This document shows positions 34,548-43,716 of a stretch of DNA of 64,000 nt, one piece after another. The translations under genes were made by a program, and so were the position numbers. Within the stretch, counting starts at the first letter, position 1, and every line of letters starts with the position of its first letter. Source of the stretch: Microvirga subterranea (GTDB lineage Bacteria; Pseudomonadota; Alphaproteobacteria; Rhizobiales; Beijerinckiaceae); NCBI RefSeq assembly GCF_003350535.1, contig NZ_QQBB01000013.1, positions 1 through 64,000 of the forward strand, given 5' to 3'. The notes below the pieces were generated by a model. That model saw nothing but the letters and a program-made list of their open reading frames with translations, searched no databases and was not told the DNA's origin.

Positions 34548-35548
34548 GTGTCATCCGAGTTGTGCAAATGGCAGGCGGCGCTGCGCCCGGGAGCGATCTC
34601 TTTCAGGATAGGGCGAACCTCATGGCATTTCGCCATCGCGTGCCCGCAGCGCGGGTGGAAGGGACAGCCGCCGGGCGGCGCGAGAGGAGAGGGCAACTCG
34701 CCCTTGAGCGGTTGAAAAGCACGCTTGCGCCGTGCCGTGGAAGGGCTCGCCGCAATGAGGGCCGCGCTGTAGGGATGGGCCGGTTCGGTGAAGACGGCGG
34801 AGGCCGGCCCGATCTCCACGATGCGCCCGAGATACATGATCGCGACCCGGTCGCTGATATGCCGCACGATTCCAAGGTCATGGCTGACGAACAGGTAGGT
34901 CAGCCCGTGCTTCTCGCGGACGTCCATGAACAGGTTGATGACCTGCGCCTGGATCGAGACGTCGAGCGCGGAGACCGGTTCGTCGCAGACCAGGAAGCCG
35001 GGCTTGACCGCGAGCGCGCGGGCAATGCCGATGCGCTGGCGCTGTCCGCCGGAGAACTGATGCGGATAGCGGTTGCGGTAGGCGACATCGAGGCCGACTT
35101 CCGTCAAGGCCTTGTCGACGGCCGCGTCGATTTCGCTCTTCGGCAGAAGCCCGTGAACCCGCAGCGCCTCTCCGATGATCTTGCGCACCTGCATGCGGGG
35201 ATTGAGGGACGCATAGGGGTCCTGGAACACCATCTGGACCTTGAGGAGATAATCCAGCCTGTCCTTGCCGCGCAGTTCCGCAACGCGTCGTCCTTCGTAA
35301 ACGATGTCTCCGGCGGTGGGCTTGGTGATTCCGGTCGCGGCCCGCGCGAGCGTAGACTTGCCGCAGCCGGATTCACCGACGAGGCTGAGCACCTCGCCGC
35401 GCGTCACGGTGAGATCGACGCCATCGACCGCCTTCAGCACGGGCGGCGGGGGAACGCTTCCGGTCGCGGCAAGGATGCGCTGCGCCAATGTCGCCTTGCT
35501 GCGGAAGTATTTCTTGACGCCGCGCAGCTCGAAGAAGGGTTCGGTCAT
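34544..35548 (-). CDS. Peptide/nickel-type ABC transporter ATPase, second subunit (DppF/OppF-like)
   Basis: 334 residues from the ATG at 35548. Walker A GESGCGKST (58-66), signature FSGGQRQRIGIAR (near 165), Walker B FLVCDEP. The C-terminal oligopeptide-transporter extension includes the cysteine motif GCPFHPRC near residue 300, which in relatives binds a 4Fe-4S cluster. It pairs with the DppD-like ATPase encoded directly upstream (ATGA overlap). Confidence 0.92.
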   Translation of the reverse strand: MTEPFFELRGVKKYFRSKATLAQRILAATGSVPPPPVLKAVDGVDLTVTRGEVLSLVGESGCGKSTLARAATGITKPTAGDIVYEGRRVAELRGKDRLDYLLKVQMVFQDPYASLNPRMQVRKIIGEALRVHGLLPKSEIDAAVDKALTEVGLDVAYRNRYPHQFSGGQRQRIGIARALAVKPGFLVCDEPVSALDVSIQAQVINLFMDVREKHGLTYLFVSHDLGIVRHISDRVAIMYLGRIVEIGPASAVFTEPAHPYSAALIAASPSTARRKRAFQPLKGELPSPLAPPGGCPFHPRCGHAMAKCHEVRPILKEIAPGRSAACHLHNSDDT

Positions 35549-36528
35549 GGGACAGCGCCTTCGGGCACGGGGTTGTGGCAGCGATAGCTCTGCCCGTTGC
35601 TGATGACCTGCGGCGGGGGATCGATCTGCGCGCAGACCGGCAGGGCCCGTTCGCATCGCGGACGGAACGGGCATCCGCTCGGGCGCGCGTCGATGCTGGG
35701 CGCGGCTCCATTGATCTGCCTCAGCCGCTCGCCCGGAGCGACCGTCGCGGCCGAGGAACCGAGCAGGCCGAGCGTGTAGGGATGGCGGGGACGGTCGAGA
35801 ACGTCGTCGACGGTTCCTGTCTCGACGATCCGACCGGCATACATGACGGCGACCCGGTCGGCGAGCTCGGCCACGACGGCGAGGTCGTGCGTGATCCAGA
35901 GGACCGCCGTGCCGGTCTCCCGGCTGAGCTTCTGGACCTCGAACAGGATCTGGCTCTGGATCGTGACGTCGAGCGCCGTCGTCGGCTCGTCGGCGATGAT
36001 CAGGTCGGGTCTGTTCAGGAGGGCCGTCGCAATGGCCACGCGCTGGCGCATGCCTCCCGAGAACTCGTGCGGGTACTGCTTCAATCGCGCCTGCGGAGAC
36101 GAGATTCCGACCCGGGCCAGGGCGCGGGAGGCTTCATCCATGGCCTCCTGCGTGCTGCAGGGGCGGTGCTCCTGGATGGCCTCGCACATTTGCTCGCCGA
36201 TGGTGAGGACGGGGTTGAGGGTCATCAGCGGATCCTGGAAGATCATCGCGATGCGGTCGCCGCGCAGATGGCGCAGGCGCTCCTCGGTCGCACGCCGCAG
36301 ATCCTCTCCCTTGAACAGGACGTCGCCTGACACGATTTCGCCGGGAGCATCGATCAGCTGGACCAGGGAGAAGCCGGTCACCGACTTGCCAGAGCCGGAC
36401 TCGCCCACCAGTCCCACGATTTCGCCGGGCTGCACGACGAGATCGACGCCGTCGACGGCGGGCCATGCTCCTGCGAGATCGTGGAAGACGGTTCTCAGTC
36501 CACGCACTTCGAGCAACGGGGAGGTCAT
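35545..36528 (-). CDS. Peptide/nickel-type ABC transporter ATPase, first subunit (DppD/OppD-like)
   Basis: 327 residues from the ATG at 36528 with GAGGGG upstream; the much longer open frame reaching 37191 is antisense-like extension inside the permease gene. Walker A GESGSGKSV (42-50), signature FSGGMRQRVAIA, Walker B LIIADEPTTALD, C-terminal GCPFRPRC. It overlaps the DppC gene upstream and the DppF gene downstream by ATGA, so the ATPase pair is translationally coupled. Confidence 0.92.
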   Translation of the reverse strand: MTSPLLEVRGLRTVFHDLAGAWPAVDGVDLVVQPGEIVGLVGESGSGKSVTGFSLVQLIDAPGEIVSGDVLFKGEDLRRATEERLRHLRGDRIAMIFQDPLMTLNPVLTIGEQMCEAIQEHRPCSTQEAMDEASRALARVGISSPQARLKQYPHEFSGGMRQRVAIATALLNRPDLIIADEPTTALDVTIQSQILFEVQKLSRETGTAVLWITHDLAVVAELADRVAVMYAGRIVETGTVDDVLDRPRHPYTLGLLGSSAATVAPGERLRQINGAAPSIDARPSGCPFRPRCERALPVCAQIDPPPQVISNGQSYRCHNPVPEGAVP

Positions 36529-37433
36529 TGGCCCCTCACATTGAAGCTGCGGCGCAGGCGCTCGCCCACGAGGTTGAGCGACATGATCAGCAGCACGAGG
36601 GCGATGCCCGGAAAGGCCGCGATCCAATATTCGCCCGAGAGCAGGAACTCGAACCCGTTGGCGATCAGAAGCCCCAGGGAGGGTTGCGTCACCGGAACGC
36701 CGACGCCGAGGAAGGACAGGGTGGCTTCCAGCGTGATCGCGCCCGCGATGCTGATCGTCGAGACGACGAGAACGGAGCTGATGGAATTGGGCAGGAGATG
36801 CGCCAGCATGATGTGGCGCGTCGGCAGGCCGAAATTGACGGCCGCCTCGATGTATTCCTTGCGCCGCTCGACGAGAGCCGCCGCGCGCATCAGGCGGGCA
36901 TATTGCGCCCATTGCACCAGAATGATGGCGATGATCACCTTGTCGACGCCGCGTCCGATGGAGGCAAGCAGCACGAGGGCGATCAGGATCGACGGGAAGC
37001 CGAGCATGAAATCGACGACGCGCATGATCGCCGCATCGACGGCTCCGCCGAACTGGGCCGCGACGAGTCCGGCGAGAACCCCGATGGCGAGCGCGCCCGC
37101 AGTGGATGTCAGGCCGACCAGAAGGCTGGTCCGCAGCCCGTACAGGATGGCGCTGAGCATGTCGCGGCCCTGCGCGTCGGTGCCGAGCCAATAGGTGATG
37201 CCGGTCATACCCTGCGCGCCGGGCTCCAGGCGATTGTCCATCACGCTCAGGGAGGCGAGGTCGTGCGGATTCTGCGGCGCGATGAAGGGAGCCAGCAGCG
37301 CGAGCAGCAGGAGAACCCCGAGGAGGATGACCGCGCCCCGTGTCGTGGGACGGCTTTTGATCCGGCGCAGAACCTTGTGGCGCAGCGCCGTGTCGGCATC
37401 GGCCGCCACGGGTGCCGTCTTCGAGGCGATCAT
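36525..37433 (-). CDS. Peptide/nickel-type ABC transporter permease (DppC-like)
   Basis: 302 residues with six predicted membrane segments, beginning near residue 32 (GAVILLGVLLLLALLAPF). The family N-terminal signature HWLGTDAQGRD-type motif (YWLGTDAQGRDMLSAIL) is present and the EAA loop is IEAAVNFGLPTRHIMLAHL. It forms the channel with the DppB-like subunit. Overlaps its neighbours on both sides by 4 bp. Confidence 0.92.
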   Translation of the reverse strand: MIASKTAPVAADADTALRHKVLRRIKSRPTTRGAVILLGVLLLLALLAPFIAPQNPHDLASLSVMDNRLEPGAQGMTGITYWLGTDAQGRDMLSAILYGLRTSLLVGLTSTAGALAIGVLAGLVAAQFGGAVDAAIMRVVDFMLGFPSILIALVLLASIGRGVDKVIIAIILVQWAQYARLMRAAALVERRKEYIEAAVNFGLPTRHIMLAHLLPNSISSVLVVSTISIAGAITLEATLSFLGVGVPVTQPSLGLLIANGFEFLLSGEYWIAAFPGIALVLLIMSLNLVGERLRRSFNVRGQ

Positions 37434-38407
37434 GCCATTTCTCCCGTCAGCTTCACGCGGGGATCGAGCGCCGCGTAGAGAATGTCGACGAGGAAGTTCA
37501 CGGCGACGAAAAGGAGCGTTGCGAGCATCACGTAGGCGACGACGACGGGACGATCCAGCTGATAGATGCTGTCGATGAGAAGCTTGCCCATGCCCGGCCA
37601 GGCGAACACGGTCTCGGTGATGGTCGAGAAGGCGACGAGGCTTCCGAATTCCATGCCGGCGACCGTCACGACGGGAATGAGGATGTTGCGCAGCACATGC
37701 CGCCCGATGATGCGCTTGCGGCGCACGCCCTTGGCGCGAGCGTATTTGACGTAGTCCTGCGTCATCGCCTCCGTGGTTCCCGCCGCCACGAGGCGAATCA
37801 TCAGGGCCATGTTAGGAATGGCGAGGTTCAATGCGGGCAGGGCAAGATGCTTGAGACCATCGAGCGTCAGCAGGCTCGTCGGGATTCCGAGCACGGAAAC
37901 CGTCTCTCCGCGTCCCGCCGTCGGCAGCCAGCCGAGGAAGACGCTGAAGAGCAGGATGAGCATCATGCCCTTCCAGAAGCTCGGAAGGGAGAAGCCGAGA
38001 ATCGTCCCAGCCATGATGGCGCGGCTGGGACGGCTCTCGGGATTGAGACCGGCCAGGAGGCCGAGAGGAATGCCGATGATCGCGGCAAGGCTCATGGCCA
38101 GGAGAACGAGTTCGAAGGTGGCCGGCAGCCGTGCCAGGATCAGGTCCACCGCCGGAACGCCATGGACGAAGGAAAGTCCGAGATCGCCTTTCAGGGCTTT
38201 GCCCAGGAAGCCGAGATATTGCTGCCACACGGGCAGGTCGAGGCCCAGGCGCTGGATCATCGCCGTGCGTTCGGCGGCGCTGACCTGCGGCGGGACCAGT
38301 AGTTCGATCGGGTCTCCGATGCCGTAGACGGCGAGGAAGACCACGACGGAAACCGCGAGCAGAACCAGGACGCTCTGGATCAGACGTTGCAGGATGTAGG
38401 CCGTCAT
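37430..38407 (-). CDS. Peptide/nickel-type ABC transporter permease (DppB-like)
   Basis: 325 residues, six membrane segments, standard N-terminus (YILQRLIQSVLVLLAVSVVV). The EAA loop is YVKYARAKGVRRKRIIGRHV. It partners with the DppC-like subunit encoded immediately downstream (ATGA overlap). A 42-bp spacer separates it from the binding-protein gene. Confidence 0.92.
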   Translation of the reverse strand: MTAYILQRLIQSVLVLLAVSVVVFLAVYGIGDPIELLVPPQVSAAERTAMIQRLGLDLPVWQQYLGFLGKALKGDLGLSFVHGVPAVDLILARLPATFELVLLAMSLAAIIGIPLGLLAGLNPESRPSRAIMAGTILGFSLPSFWKGMMLILLFSVFLGWLPTAGRGETVSVLGIPTSLLTLDGLKHLALPALNLAIPNMALMIRLVAAGTTEAMTQDYVKYARAKGVRRKRIIGRHVLRNILIPVVTVAGMEFGSLVAFSTITETVFAWPGMGKLLIDSIYQLDRPVVVAYVMLATLLFVAVNFLVDILYAALDPRVKLTGEMA

Positions 38408-38449
38408 GGGAGGCGTTCCGATCTGCTCGCGGCTTCGTTCAGGGCTTGC

Positions 38450-40060
38450 TTACTTCGCGGGCTTGACCTGCATGGCCATCGTGAACTGGTCCGCGCGGCC
38501 GGTATATTTCAGGTTCGCCTTGTAGGCCCAGATCGTGCTCTCGAAATGCAGCGGGATGAATGCGCCGCCTTCGATAACCCTCGTTCCGGCCTGCTTGAGA
38601 ATCTCCGCGCGCTTGGCGTCGTCGAGGGTCACGATGGCCCTGCGGATCAGCTTGTCGAATTCGGGATCGCTGTAGCCGCCGTAGTTCGAACCGCCGATGG
38701 TCTTCGCCTCGTCCGGCGTCGCCGGCCACTGGCGCAGGAAGGACGAGGCCTCACCGCTCGTGGAGCCCCAGCCGCCGAGGGCCACGCTGAACTCCTTCTT
38801 GGAACGGCGCGGGAAGTAGATGGCGCGGGCCATCGCGTCCACTTCGGAGCGGATGCCGACCTGTGTCAGGTACTGCGCGACGGCCTGCGTGATCTGGCTG
38901 TCGTTGATGTAACGGTCATTGGTCGTCGACAGGGAGAGCTGGAATCCGTTGGGGTAGCCGGCCTCGGCGAGGAGCTTCTTCGCCGCGGCCGGGTCGTAGG
39001 CAAGCTTCGGCGGATTTTCCAATGCGCCGAACATGCCGTTGGGCAGGAACTGGTAGGCCGGCTCGGCAGCCCCGTCCATGATACGCTTGATGATGGCGTC
39101 ACGGTCGATGGCGAGCGACATCGCCTTGCGCACGCGCGGATCCTTCAGCGGGTTCTTGCCGTTCTCGGCCTTCACGAACGGGCTCGGCTCACGCTCCACA
39201 TCGAGCTGGAAGTAGATGACGCGCGTCGAGGGCGTGATCACGTAGCCGAAGCGCTTGTCGTCCTTGATTCGGGCCACGTCGCGCGCCGCCGGGTTCTCGA
39301 TCACGTCGTAGTCTCCGGCAAGCAGGCCTGCCAGGCGCGGACCGGCATTGGGGACCGGCACGAAGGTCACGTTGGCCCAGGGCTCCGCCTGACCCCAGTA
39401 CTTGTCGTTGCGTTCGAGCTCGACGCTCGTGCCCTTCGTGTAACTCTTGAACTTGTAGGGGCCCGTGCCGATCGCGAGCTTGCCGTCGTTGAAGTCGCCG
39501 ACGACGGGCCATGCTCCGGTGACGCCGCAATTCTTCGCCACATCGAAGGAGAGCTTGTCATGCGGAAGAACGGACGAGCTCAGGATGGCGATGCTGGACA
39601 GGAAGTTCGGCAGCAGCGGGTCCGGCGCCTTCGTGGTGATGACAATGGTGTGCGGATCCGGTGCCTCGACAGCCGTGAAGTTGCCCGTGATGTCGGCGAA
39701 CGAGCCCGCGATCGCTGTCTCGTTCTTCAGCGTGCGGCAGAAGCTGAAGATCACGTCGTCGGCGGTGAAGGGCTGGCCATTGGAGAAGGTCACGCCTTGG
39801 CGGAGCTTGAAGGTCCACCGATTCTGGCCGTCGTTCTCCCAGGAGGTCGCAAGGTTCGGCAGAACTTTCTGCTGTTCGTCCTGCTTGGTCAATCCGTCGA
39901 AGATATGAGCCGCCAACGCATTGTTTGGCGTCAGATCATGATAGTGTGGGTCGATCGCGGTCGGCTCCGAGCTGAGCGCAATCTTGAGGGACTGTGCCCA
40001 TGCGGGAGCACTGAGCAGGCAGGTGCTGGCGACGAAGGCAAATATGAGTGGACGGCGCAT
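38450..40060 (-). CDS. ABC transporter substrate-binding protein, family 5 (DppA/OppA-like)
   Basis: 536 residues with a Sec signal (1-22, cleavage after APAWA). The family-5 features are SEPTAIDPHYHD at the start of the mature chain, the ligand-lobe segments LKDPRVRKAMSLAIDRDAI (near 310) and TGPYKFKSYTKG. It captures peptide-like or other polar ligands in the periplasm. It is the first gene of the operon and diverges from the RpiR-type regulator. Ligand unknown; the operon enzymes suggest an ester/amide conjugate. Confidence 0.9.
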   Translation of the reverse strand: MRRPLIFAFVASTCLLSAPAWAQSLKIALSSEPTAIDPHYHDLTPNNALAAHIFDGLTKQDEQQKVLPNLATSWENDGQNRWTFKLRQGVTFSNGQPFTADDVIFSFCRTLKNETAIAGSFADITGNFTAVEAPDPHTIVITTKAPDPLLPNFLSSIAILSSSVLPHDKLSFDVAKNCGVTGAWPVVGDFNDGKLAIGTGPYKFKSYTKGTSVELERNDKYWGQAEPWANVTFVPVPNAGPRLAGLLAGDYDVIENPAARDVARIKDDKRFGYVITPSTRVIYFQLDVEREPSPFVKAENGKNPLKDPRVRKAMSLAIDRDAIIKRIMDGAAEPAYQFLPNGMFGALENPPKLAYDPAAAKKLLAEAGYPNGFQLSLSTTNDRYINDSQITQAVAQYLTQVGIRSEVDAMARAIYFPRRSKKEFSVALGGWGSTSGEASSFLRQWPATPDEAKTIGGSNYGGYSDPEFDKLIRRAIVTLDDAKRAEILKQAGTRVIEGGAFIPLHFESTIWAYKANLKYTGRADQFTMAMQVKPAK

Positions 40061-40103
40061 TGAATCTCTCCGGTTCCCTTGGTAGCTGCCTTTTGACAGA
40101 TTT

Positions 40104-40131
40104 ATTTTCTCAGATTAAAAATCATGAAAAT
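40104..40131 (+). promoter_or_regulatory. AT-rich inverted repeat between dppA-like and rpiR-like genes
   Basis: ATTTTC (40104-40109) and GAAAAT (40126-40131) form a 6-bp dyad with a 16-base spacer in the only AT-rich part of the 94-bp divergent spacer. RpiR-type regulators bind AT-rich dyads between themselves and their target operon. Candidate only. Confidence 0.35.
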
Positions 40132-40154
40132 ATCCTAACGTCAATCAGTCTGGA

Positions 40155-41033
40155 GTGCCCTTGTCTCAAGCTCTGAAGCCGACAACGGATTTGGCTCACC
40201 GCATCGCGATCGTTTACGCCTCGCTCAGCGAAGCGCATCGCCGCGCGGCGGACTTCGTGCTTCAGCATCCTCTTGAGACGGCGACGATGACGATCGAGGG
40301 TTTCGCGGAGCGCAGCGGCGCCTCAACGGCGACGGTGACACGCTTCGTCCGCTCTCTGGGTTACGCGGGCTACGGCGAGTTCCGGGCGGCGCTCTCCGAG
40401 GCGCTGCGACTGGCGATGGCCCCCGTCGACAGTTTCGCCGATGCCCACAGCACGAAAGGCTCCGCCTTCGCGACCTTCGTGACATCTCTCAAGGATCAGG
40501 CTGCCAACCTGGACGAGACCCTCGCGGCCGTCGACGAGGAAACCTGCTCCCGGGCCATGGACGTCCTGTTGTGCGCCCGTCGTATCTTCATCGTCGGATC
40601 CGGGGCAAGCCACCATGTGGCGGCGCATCTGGATGAAGGATTGACACTCTATCTCGATGCGAACGTCATCTTCGCATCGTCCCGCGGAGGCGCTGAAAAA
40701 GCGGTCCGGCACCTGATGAATGTGGGACCGGATGATCTCGTGCTGGCCATCTCTCTTCCGCGCTATTCACGGGGAACCGTCGATCTGGCGAAACTCGCCA
40801 AGAACCGTGGGGCGACGATCATGGCCCTGACGGACGGGCCGAGTTCGCCGCTTGTCCCTATCGCCGACATCACCCTCTTCGCTCCGGCAAGGAACCGGCT
40901 GCTGCCGAATTCGCCGACCGCTGCCTTCGCACTTGCCGATGCCATCGTTGCTGCGGTGGCCCGGGAGCGACCCGATGCCGTCGAGGCCTTAAAAGAACTC
41001 AGTGAAAGTCTTCTCTGGACGTTCTATCAGTGA
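40155..41033 (+). CDS. MurR/RpiR-family transcriptional regulator
   Basis: About 292 residues from the GTG at 40155; a TTG at 40161 is equally possible and is better spaced from TGGAG. The N-terminal RpiR helix-turn-helix spans residues 10-85 (FAERSGASTATVTRFVRSLG). A SIS domain follows from about 125 (RIFIVGSGASHHVA; VLAISLPRYSRGTVDLAKLA), the fold that senses phosphosugars. It diverges from the dpp-like operon, which it presumably controls. A SIS-domain regulator on a peptide-type importer hints at a sugar-containing or amino-sugar conjugate as inducer; inference. Confidence 0.88.
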   Translation: MPLSQALKPTTDLAHRIAIVYASLSEAHRRAADFVLQHPLETATMTIEGFAERSGASTATVTRFVRSLGYAGYGEFRAALSEALRLAMAPVDSFADAHSTKGSAFATFVTSLKDQAANLDETLAAVDEETCSRAMDVLLCARRIFIVGSGASHHVAAHLDEGLTLYLDANVIFASSRGGAEKAVRHLMNVGPDDLVLAISLPRYSRGTVDLAKLAKNRGATIMALTDGPSSPLVPIADITLFAPARNRLLPNSPTAAFALADAIVAAVARERPDAVEALKELSESLLWTFYQ

Positions 41034-41175
41034 CTATTTGGCGTGTAACCGCTCAGATGCATAATTTTATCATCCAGAATAGCTACTGTAGTGCTCTCCG
41101 ACTGAACGTTGACTTTTCTGGGAACTCGCTGACGAATGCGGATAGACCTGAAGACCTGCGACAAAGGACTGCTCT

Positions 41176-41274
41176 TGGCACAGGGCTGACCTTAGCCGTA
41201 CCTCCGCAGTTGCTGGGTAAGCGGACCTTCACATGGCCACGCTTAACGGCTCAGAATGATCCTGAAGCGACGTT
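41176..41274 (+). repeat. Dispersed intergenic repeat, subfamily A
   Basis: A 99-bp copy starting TGGCACAGGGCTGACCTTAG, with TAAGCGGACCTTC at offset 42 and CTTAACGGCTCAGAATGATC near the end. It lies 142 bp after the RpiR gene, between it and the convergent kdpE-like gene. Confidence 0.75.
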
Positions 41275-41307
41275 TCGCAACGCAAAATGTGGTGTGGATT
41301 GGCACCC

Positions 41308-42045
41308 TCATTCACCCTCAGTGCGTAGTGCCCGAACGTTCTCCGGCATTTCCGCATCGGCCTGAAGCCGGTAGCCGACGCCGGTCTCCGTCAGGATGTG
41401 CCGGGGCTGGTCGGGCTTCTCCTCCAGCTTCTGGCGGAGCTGGCGCACGTAGATGCGCAGGTACTGCACGTCCACCTTCGGTCCCCATACCTCCTGCATG
41501 ATCACGCGGTGGGTCAGCACCTGGCCGGCATGGAGCACGAGCAGCCGCAGGATGTCCCATTCCTTGTTGGAGAGCTTCACCTCCGCCCCGCGCACCGTCA
41601 CCCGGCGGCGGGTGAGGTCGACGGACAGGTCGCCATGGGTGAACAGCGGCTCGGCTCCCTGTCGCTGGACCCGGTGGCGCAGGGCTGTGCGGATGCGGGC
41701 GACGAGTTCGGCCATGCCGAACGGCTTGGTCACGTAGTCGTCGGCGCCAAGGTCGAGCGCCTCCACCTTGCCGGCCTCGTCGCCGCGGCTCGACAGGACG
41801 ATGACCGCCACCTTCGCCCCGGCGGCCCGAAGCTGCCGGATCACCTCCAGGCCGTCCTGGTCCGGCAGACCGAGGTCGAGGAGCACAACCTCGGGCGCTT
41901 CGCAGGCAATGACGTCGAGGGCTGCTCGGGCGCTCCCGGCCTCCAGGATCCGGTATCCCTGGGCCGCGAGGCTTGTGCGCAGGAACCGCCGGATCGGCGG
42001 TTCGTCGTCCACGATGAGGAGGGGAATGCTGCCACGAGAGGTCAT
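41308..42045 (-). CDS. kdpE: KdpE-like OmpR-family response regulator
   Basis: 245 residues from the ATG at 42045. The receiver has Asp pair IVDDE, phosphorylated D57 in VVLLDLGLPD and K107 in VTKPFG. The winged-helix output domain (LSNKEWDILRLLVLHAGQVL; YLRIYVRQLRQKLE; TETGVGYRL) is of KdpE type. KdpE normally activates the kdpFABC potassium pump, which is not in this window. Its ATG overlaps the stop of the kinase gene. A shared motif upstream of the kinase gene and nhaA suggests its target. Confidence 0.85.
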   Translation of the reverse strand: MTSRGSIPLLIVDDEPPIRRFLRTSLAAQGYRILEAGSARAALDVIACEAPEVVLLDLGLPDQDGLEVIRQLRAAGAKVAVIVLSSRGDEAGKVEALDLGADDYVTKPFGMAELVARIRTALRHRVQRQGAEPLFTHGDLSVDLTRRRVTVRGAEVKLSNKEWDILRLLVLHAGQVLTHRVIMQEVWGPKVDVQYLRIYVRQLRQKLEEKPDQPRHILTETGVGYRLQADAEMPENVRALRTEGE

Positions 42046-43619
42046 TCGGCGGCATCGCCTTGAGGGAGGGTGGTGAAGACGGATCGGGGAAACGTGACGG
42101 TGAAGACCGCCCCGGATCGGTCGCTCCGGTTGGCTACCCGGATGGTCCCGCCGAGAACCTCGACGAAGCCTCGGCAAATCGACAAGCCGAGACCCGTCCC
42201 GGCGCGCTGCCGGTCACCCTTGTTCACGCGGTAGAACATCTCGAACACCCGCTCCAGGTCCTCAGCCGGGATACCCGATCCCTCGTCGCTGATCGTGAGT
42301 TCCAGCATCCGTCCGTCGCAGGCGGCGCCAATCACGATGGTTGAACCGGGCGCGGAGTACTTGGACGCATTGTCCAGCAGATTGACCAACACCTGCTCGA
42401 GCAGCACGACATCGAGGTCAAGCATGGGAAGACCTGCCGGCAGTTCGACGGCAACTTGGTGTTCGTCGAGCACGCCCCGCATGCGCTGCAAGGCTGCGCC
42501 GACGGCCTCCCCGAGGTCGACCGGCTCCCGCTTGAGCACGATCCCGCCGGCCTTGAGGCGGGTCATGTCGAGGAGGTTGGCGACGAAGCGGGACAGGCGC
42601 TCGCTCTCGCCCTGGATCGTGACGGCGAGTTCCTCGCGAGCGGCCGCATCGTAGAGTTCACCGTACTCGCGCAGGGAGGTGGCCGCTCCGGTGATGGACG
42701 CCAGCGGCGTCTTCAGGTCGTGCGAGAGCGAGGTCAACAGTGCCGTCCGCAGCCGTTCCGTTTCGGCCGCAAGACGGGCTGCATCCATTTCAGCGGCCAG
42801 CCGGCTGCGCTCGATGGCAACCGCGGCCTGGTCAACGAGCGCGGCCAGTAGTCGCTCTTCGTCAGGCTTCAGCGGTGCTCCGGTCCGGCTGACCCCGATT
42901 GCTCCAACTGGGCCGTGGCTGGTGCGCAGGGGCAGGAAGAGGTGTTGGGTCGTGAATAAGGCCTCGGCCCCCCGTCCGGCCGATCGGTCCTCGTCCCAGG
43001 CCCACGCATCAGTTCCACCGGGGCGGTCATCGGGCGGGTTGGAGGCCCTGACCTCGAGCTTGCCGTCTGCATCGGGGAGCAGGATCATCACGTCGAGGCG
43101 AAGCATTGAACCGATCTGGTACGCCGTAGCCTCCAGCAGGTCATCGAGCGCGACAATCCCCGCGATCTTCCGACTGAACGCGTAGAGAGCCTCCGTCGTC
43201 TCAGCTCGGCTTTCCGCCGCGAGCGCTGCCGCCCGAGCGTGGGCGGCGAGATGGCTTGTTGCGACCGCGACGACGAGGAAGAAGAACACGGTCGCAATAT
43301 TGCCCGGGTCGGTCATGGCAAAGGTATTGACCGGCGGGAAGAAGAAGAAGTTGTAGGCCAGCGCACTGAGAATGCAGGCCGCAACCGAGGGCCAGAACCC
43401 GTAGCGGACGGCGATGGCAATGATGGCGGTCAGGAACACCAGATCGGCGTTCTCGAGGCCAGCGACTGGATAAAGGAGGAAAGCAAGTGCCAAGGCCGCC
43501 GCGACCACAACGAGGGTTACGCCGAACTGCCATGGGCTGAGTGGTCCGCCGGAGGAGCGGATCCCGATCCAGTCCCTGTGTTTGCGATCCCGATTGTTCT
43601 GCCTGGCGCCGCTTGTCAT
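42042..43619 (-). CDS. KdpD-like sensor histidine kinase lacking the N-terminal KdpD/Usp part
   Basis: 525 residues against about 900 in full KdpD. It starts with the DUF4118 four-segment membrane domain (about 33-125; AYNFFFFPPVNTF is the family hallmark), then GAF-like (150-275), HisKA with H300 in SLSHDLKTPLASI and HATPase (NLLDNASKYS, DEGSGIP, GTGLGLSICRGFVEVLGG). The N-terminal P-loop KdpD domain and the Usp domain that modulate potassium signalling are absent. The ATG is clean, so this is a natural short form. It is coupled to the KdpE-like regulator. Confidence 0.86.
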   Translation of the reverse strand: MTSGARQNNRDRKHRDWIGIRSSGGPLSPWQFGVTLVVVAAALALAFLLYPVAGLENADLVFLTAIIAIAVRYGFWPSVAACILSALAYNFFFFPPVNTFAMTDPGNIATVFFFLVVAVATSHLAAHARAAALAAESRAETTEALYAFSRKIAGIVALDDLLEATAYQIGSMLRLDVMILLPDADGKLEVRASNPPDDRPGGTDAWAWDEDRSAGRGAEALFTTQHLFLPLRTSHGPVGAIGVSRTGAPLKPDEERLLAALVDQAAVAIERSRLAAEMDAARLAAETERLRTALLTSLSHDLKTPLASITGAATSLREYGELYDAAAREELAVTIQGESERLSRFVANLLDMTRLKAGGIVLKREPVDLGEAVGAALQRMRGVLDEHQVAVELPAGLPMLDLDVVLLEQVLVNLLDNASKYSAPGSTIVIGAACDGRMLELTISDEGSGIPAEDLERVFEMFYRVNKGDRQRAGTGLGLSICRGFVEVLGGTIRVANRSDRSGAVFTVTFPRSVFTTLPQGDAAE

Positions 43620-43690
43620 GACCTCTCCGTCCCAGCGCCGCCACCATGACGCCCGTGTCGGCGGAAGGCGAGACGCGAACCCGCCCCCCG

Positions 43691-43716
43691 TATAGGAATG
43701 TCATATATGAAACGGC
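43691..43716. promoter_or_regulatory. 26-bp motif copy 1, upstream of the kdpD-like gene
   Basis: TATAGGAATG followed by TCATATATGAAACGGC. The core TCATATATGA (43701-43710) is a perfect 10-bp palindrome. It lies 72 bp upstream of the minus-strand kinase start. A copy with one mismatch occurs at 44613-44638. A shared response-regulator site is the simplest reading. Confidence 0.6.

Noticed and set aside
35545..37191. 548-residue version of the DppD-like ATPase
   Set aside because: The first 220 codons overlap the DppC permease gene in another frame and have no ABC features; the ATPase starts at 36528 with its own ribosome site.
38387..40063. 558-codon plus-strand open frame
   Set aside because: Exact antisense shadow of the family-5 binding protein gene, which has a signal peptide and operon context; no domain in the shadow.
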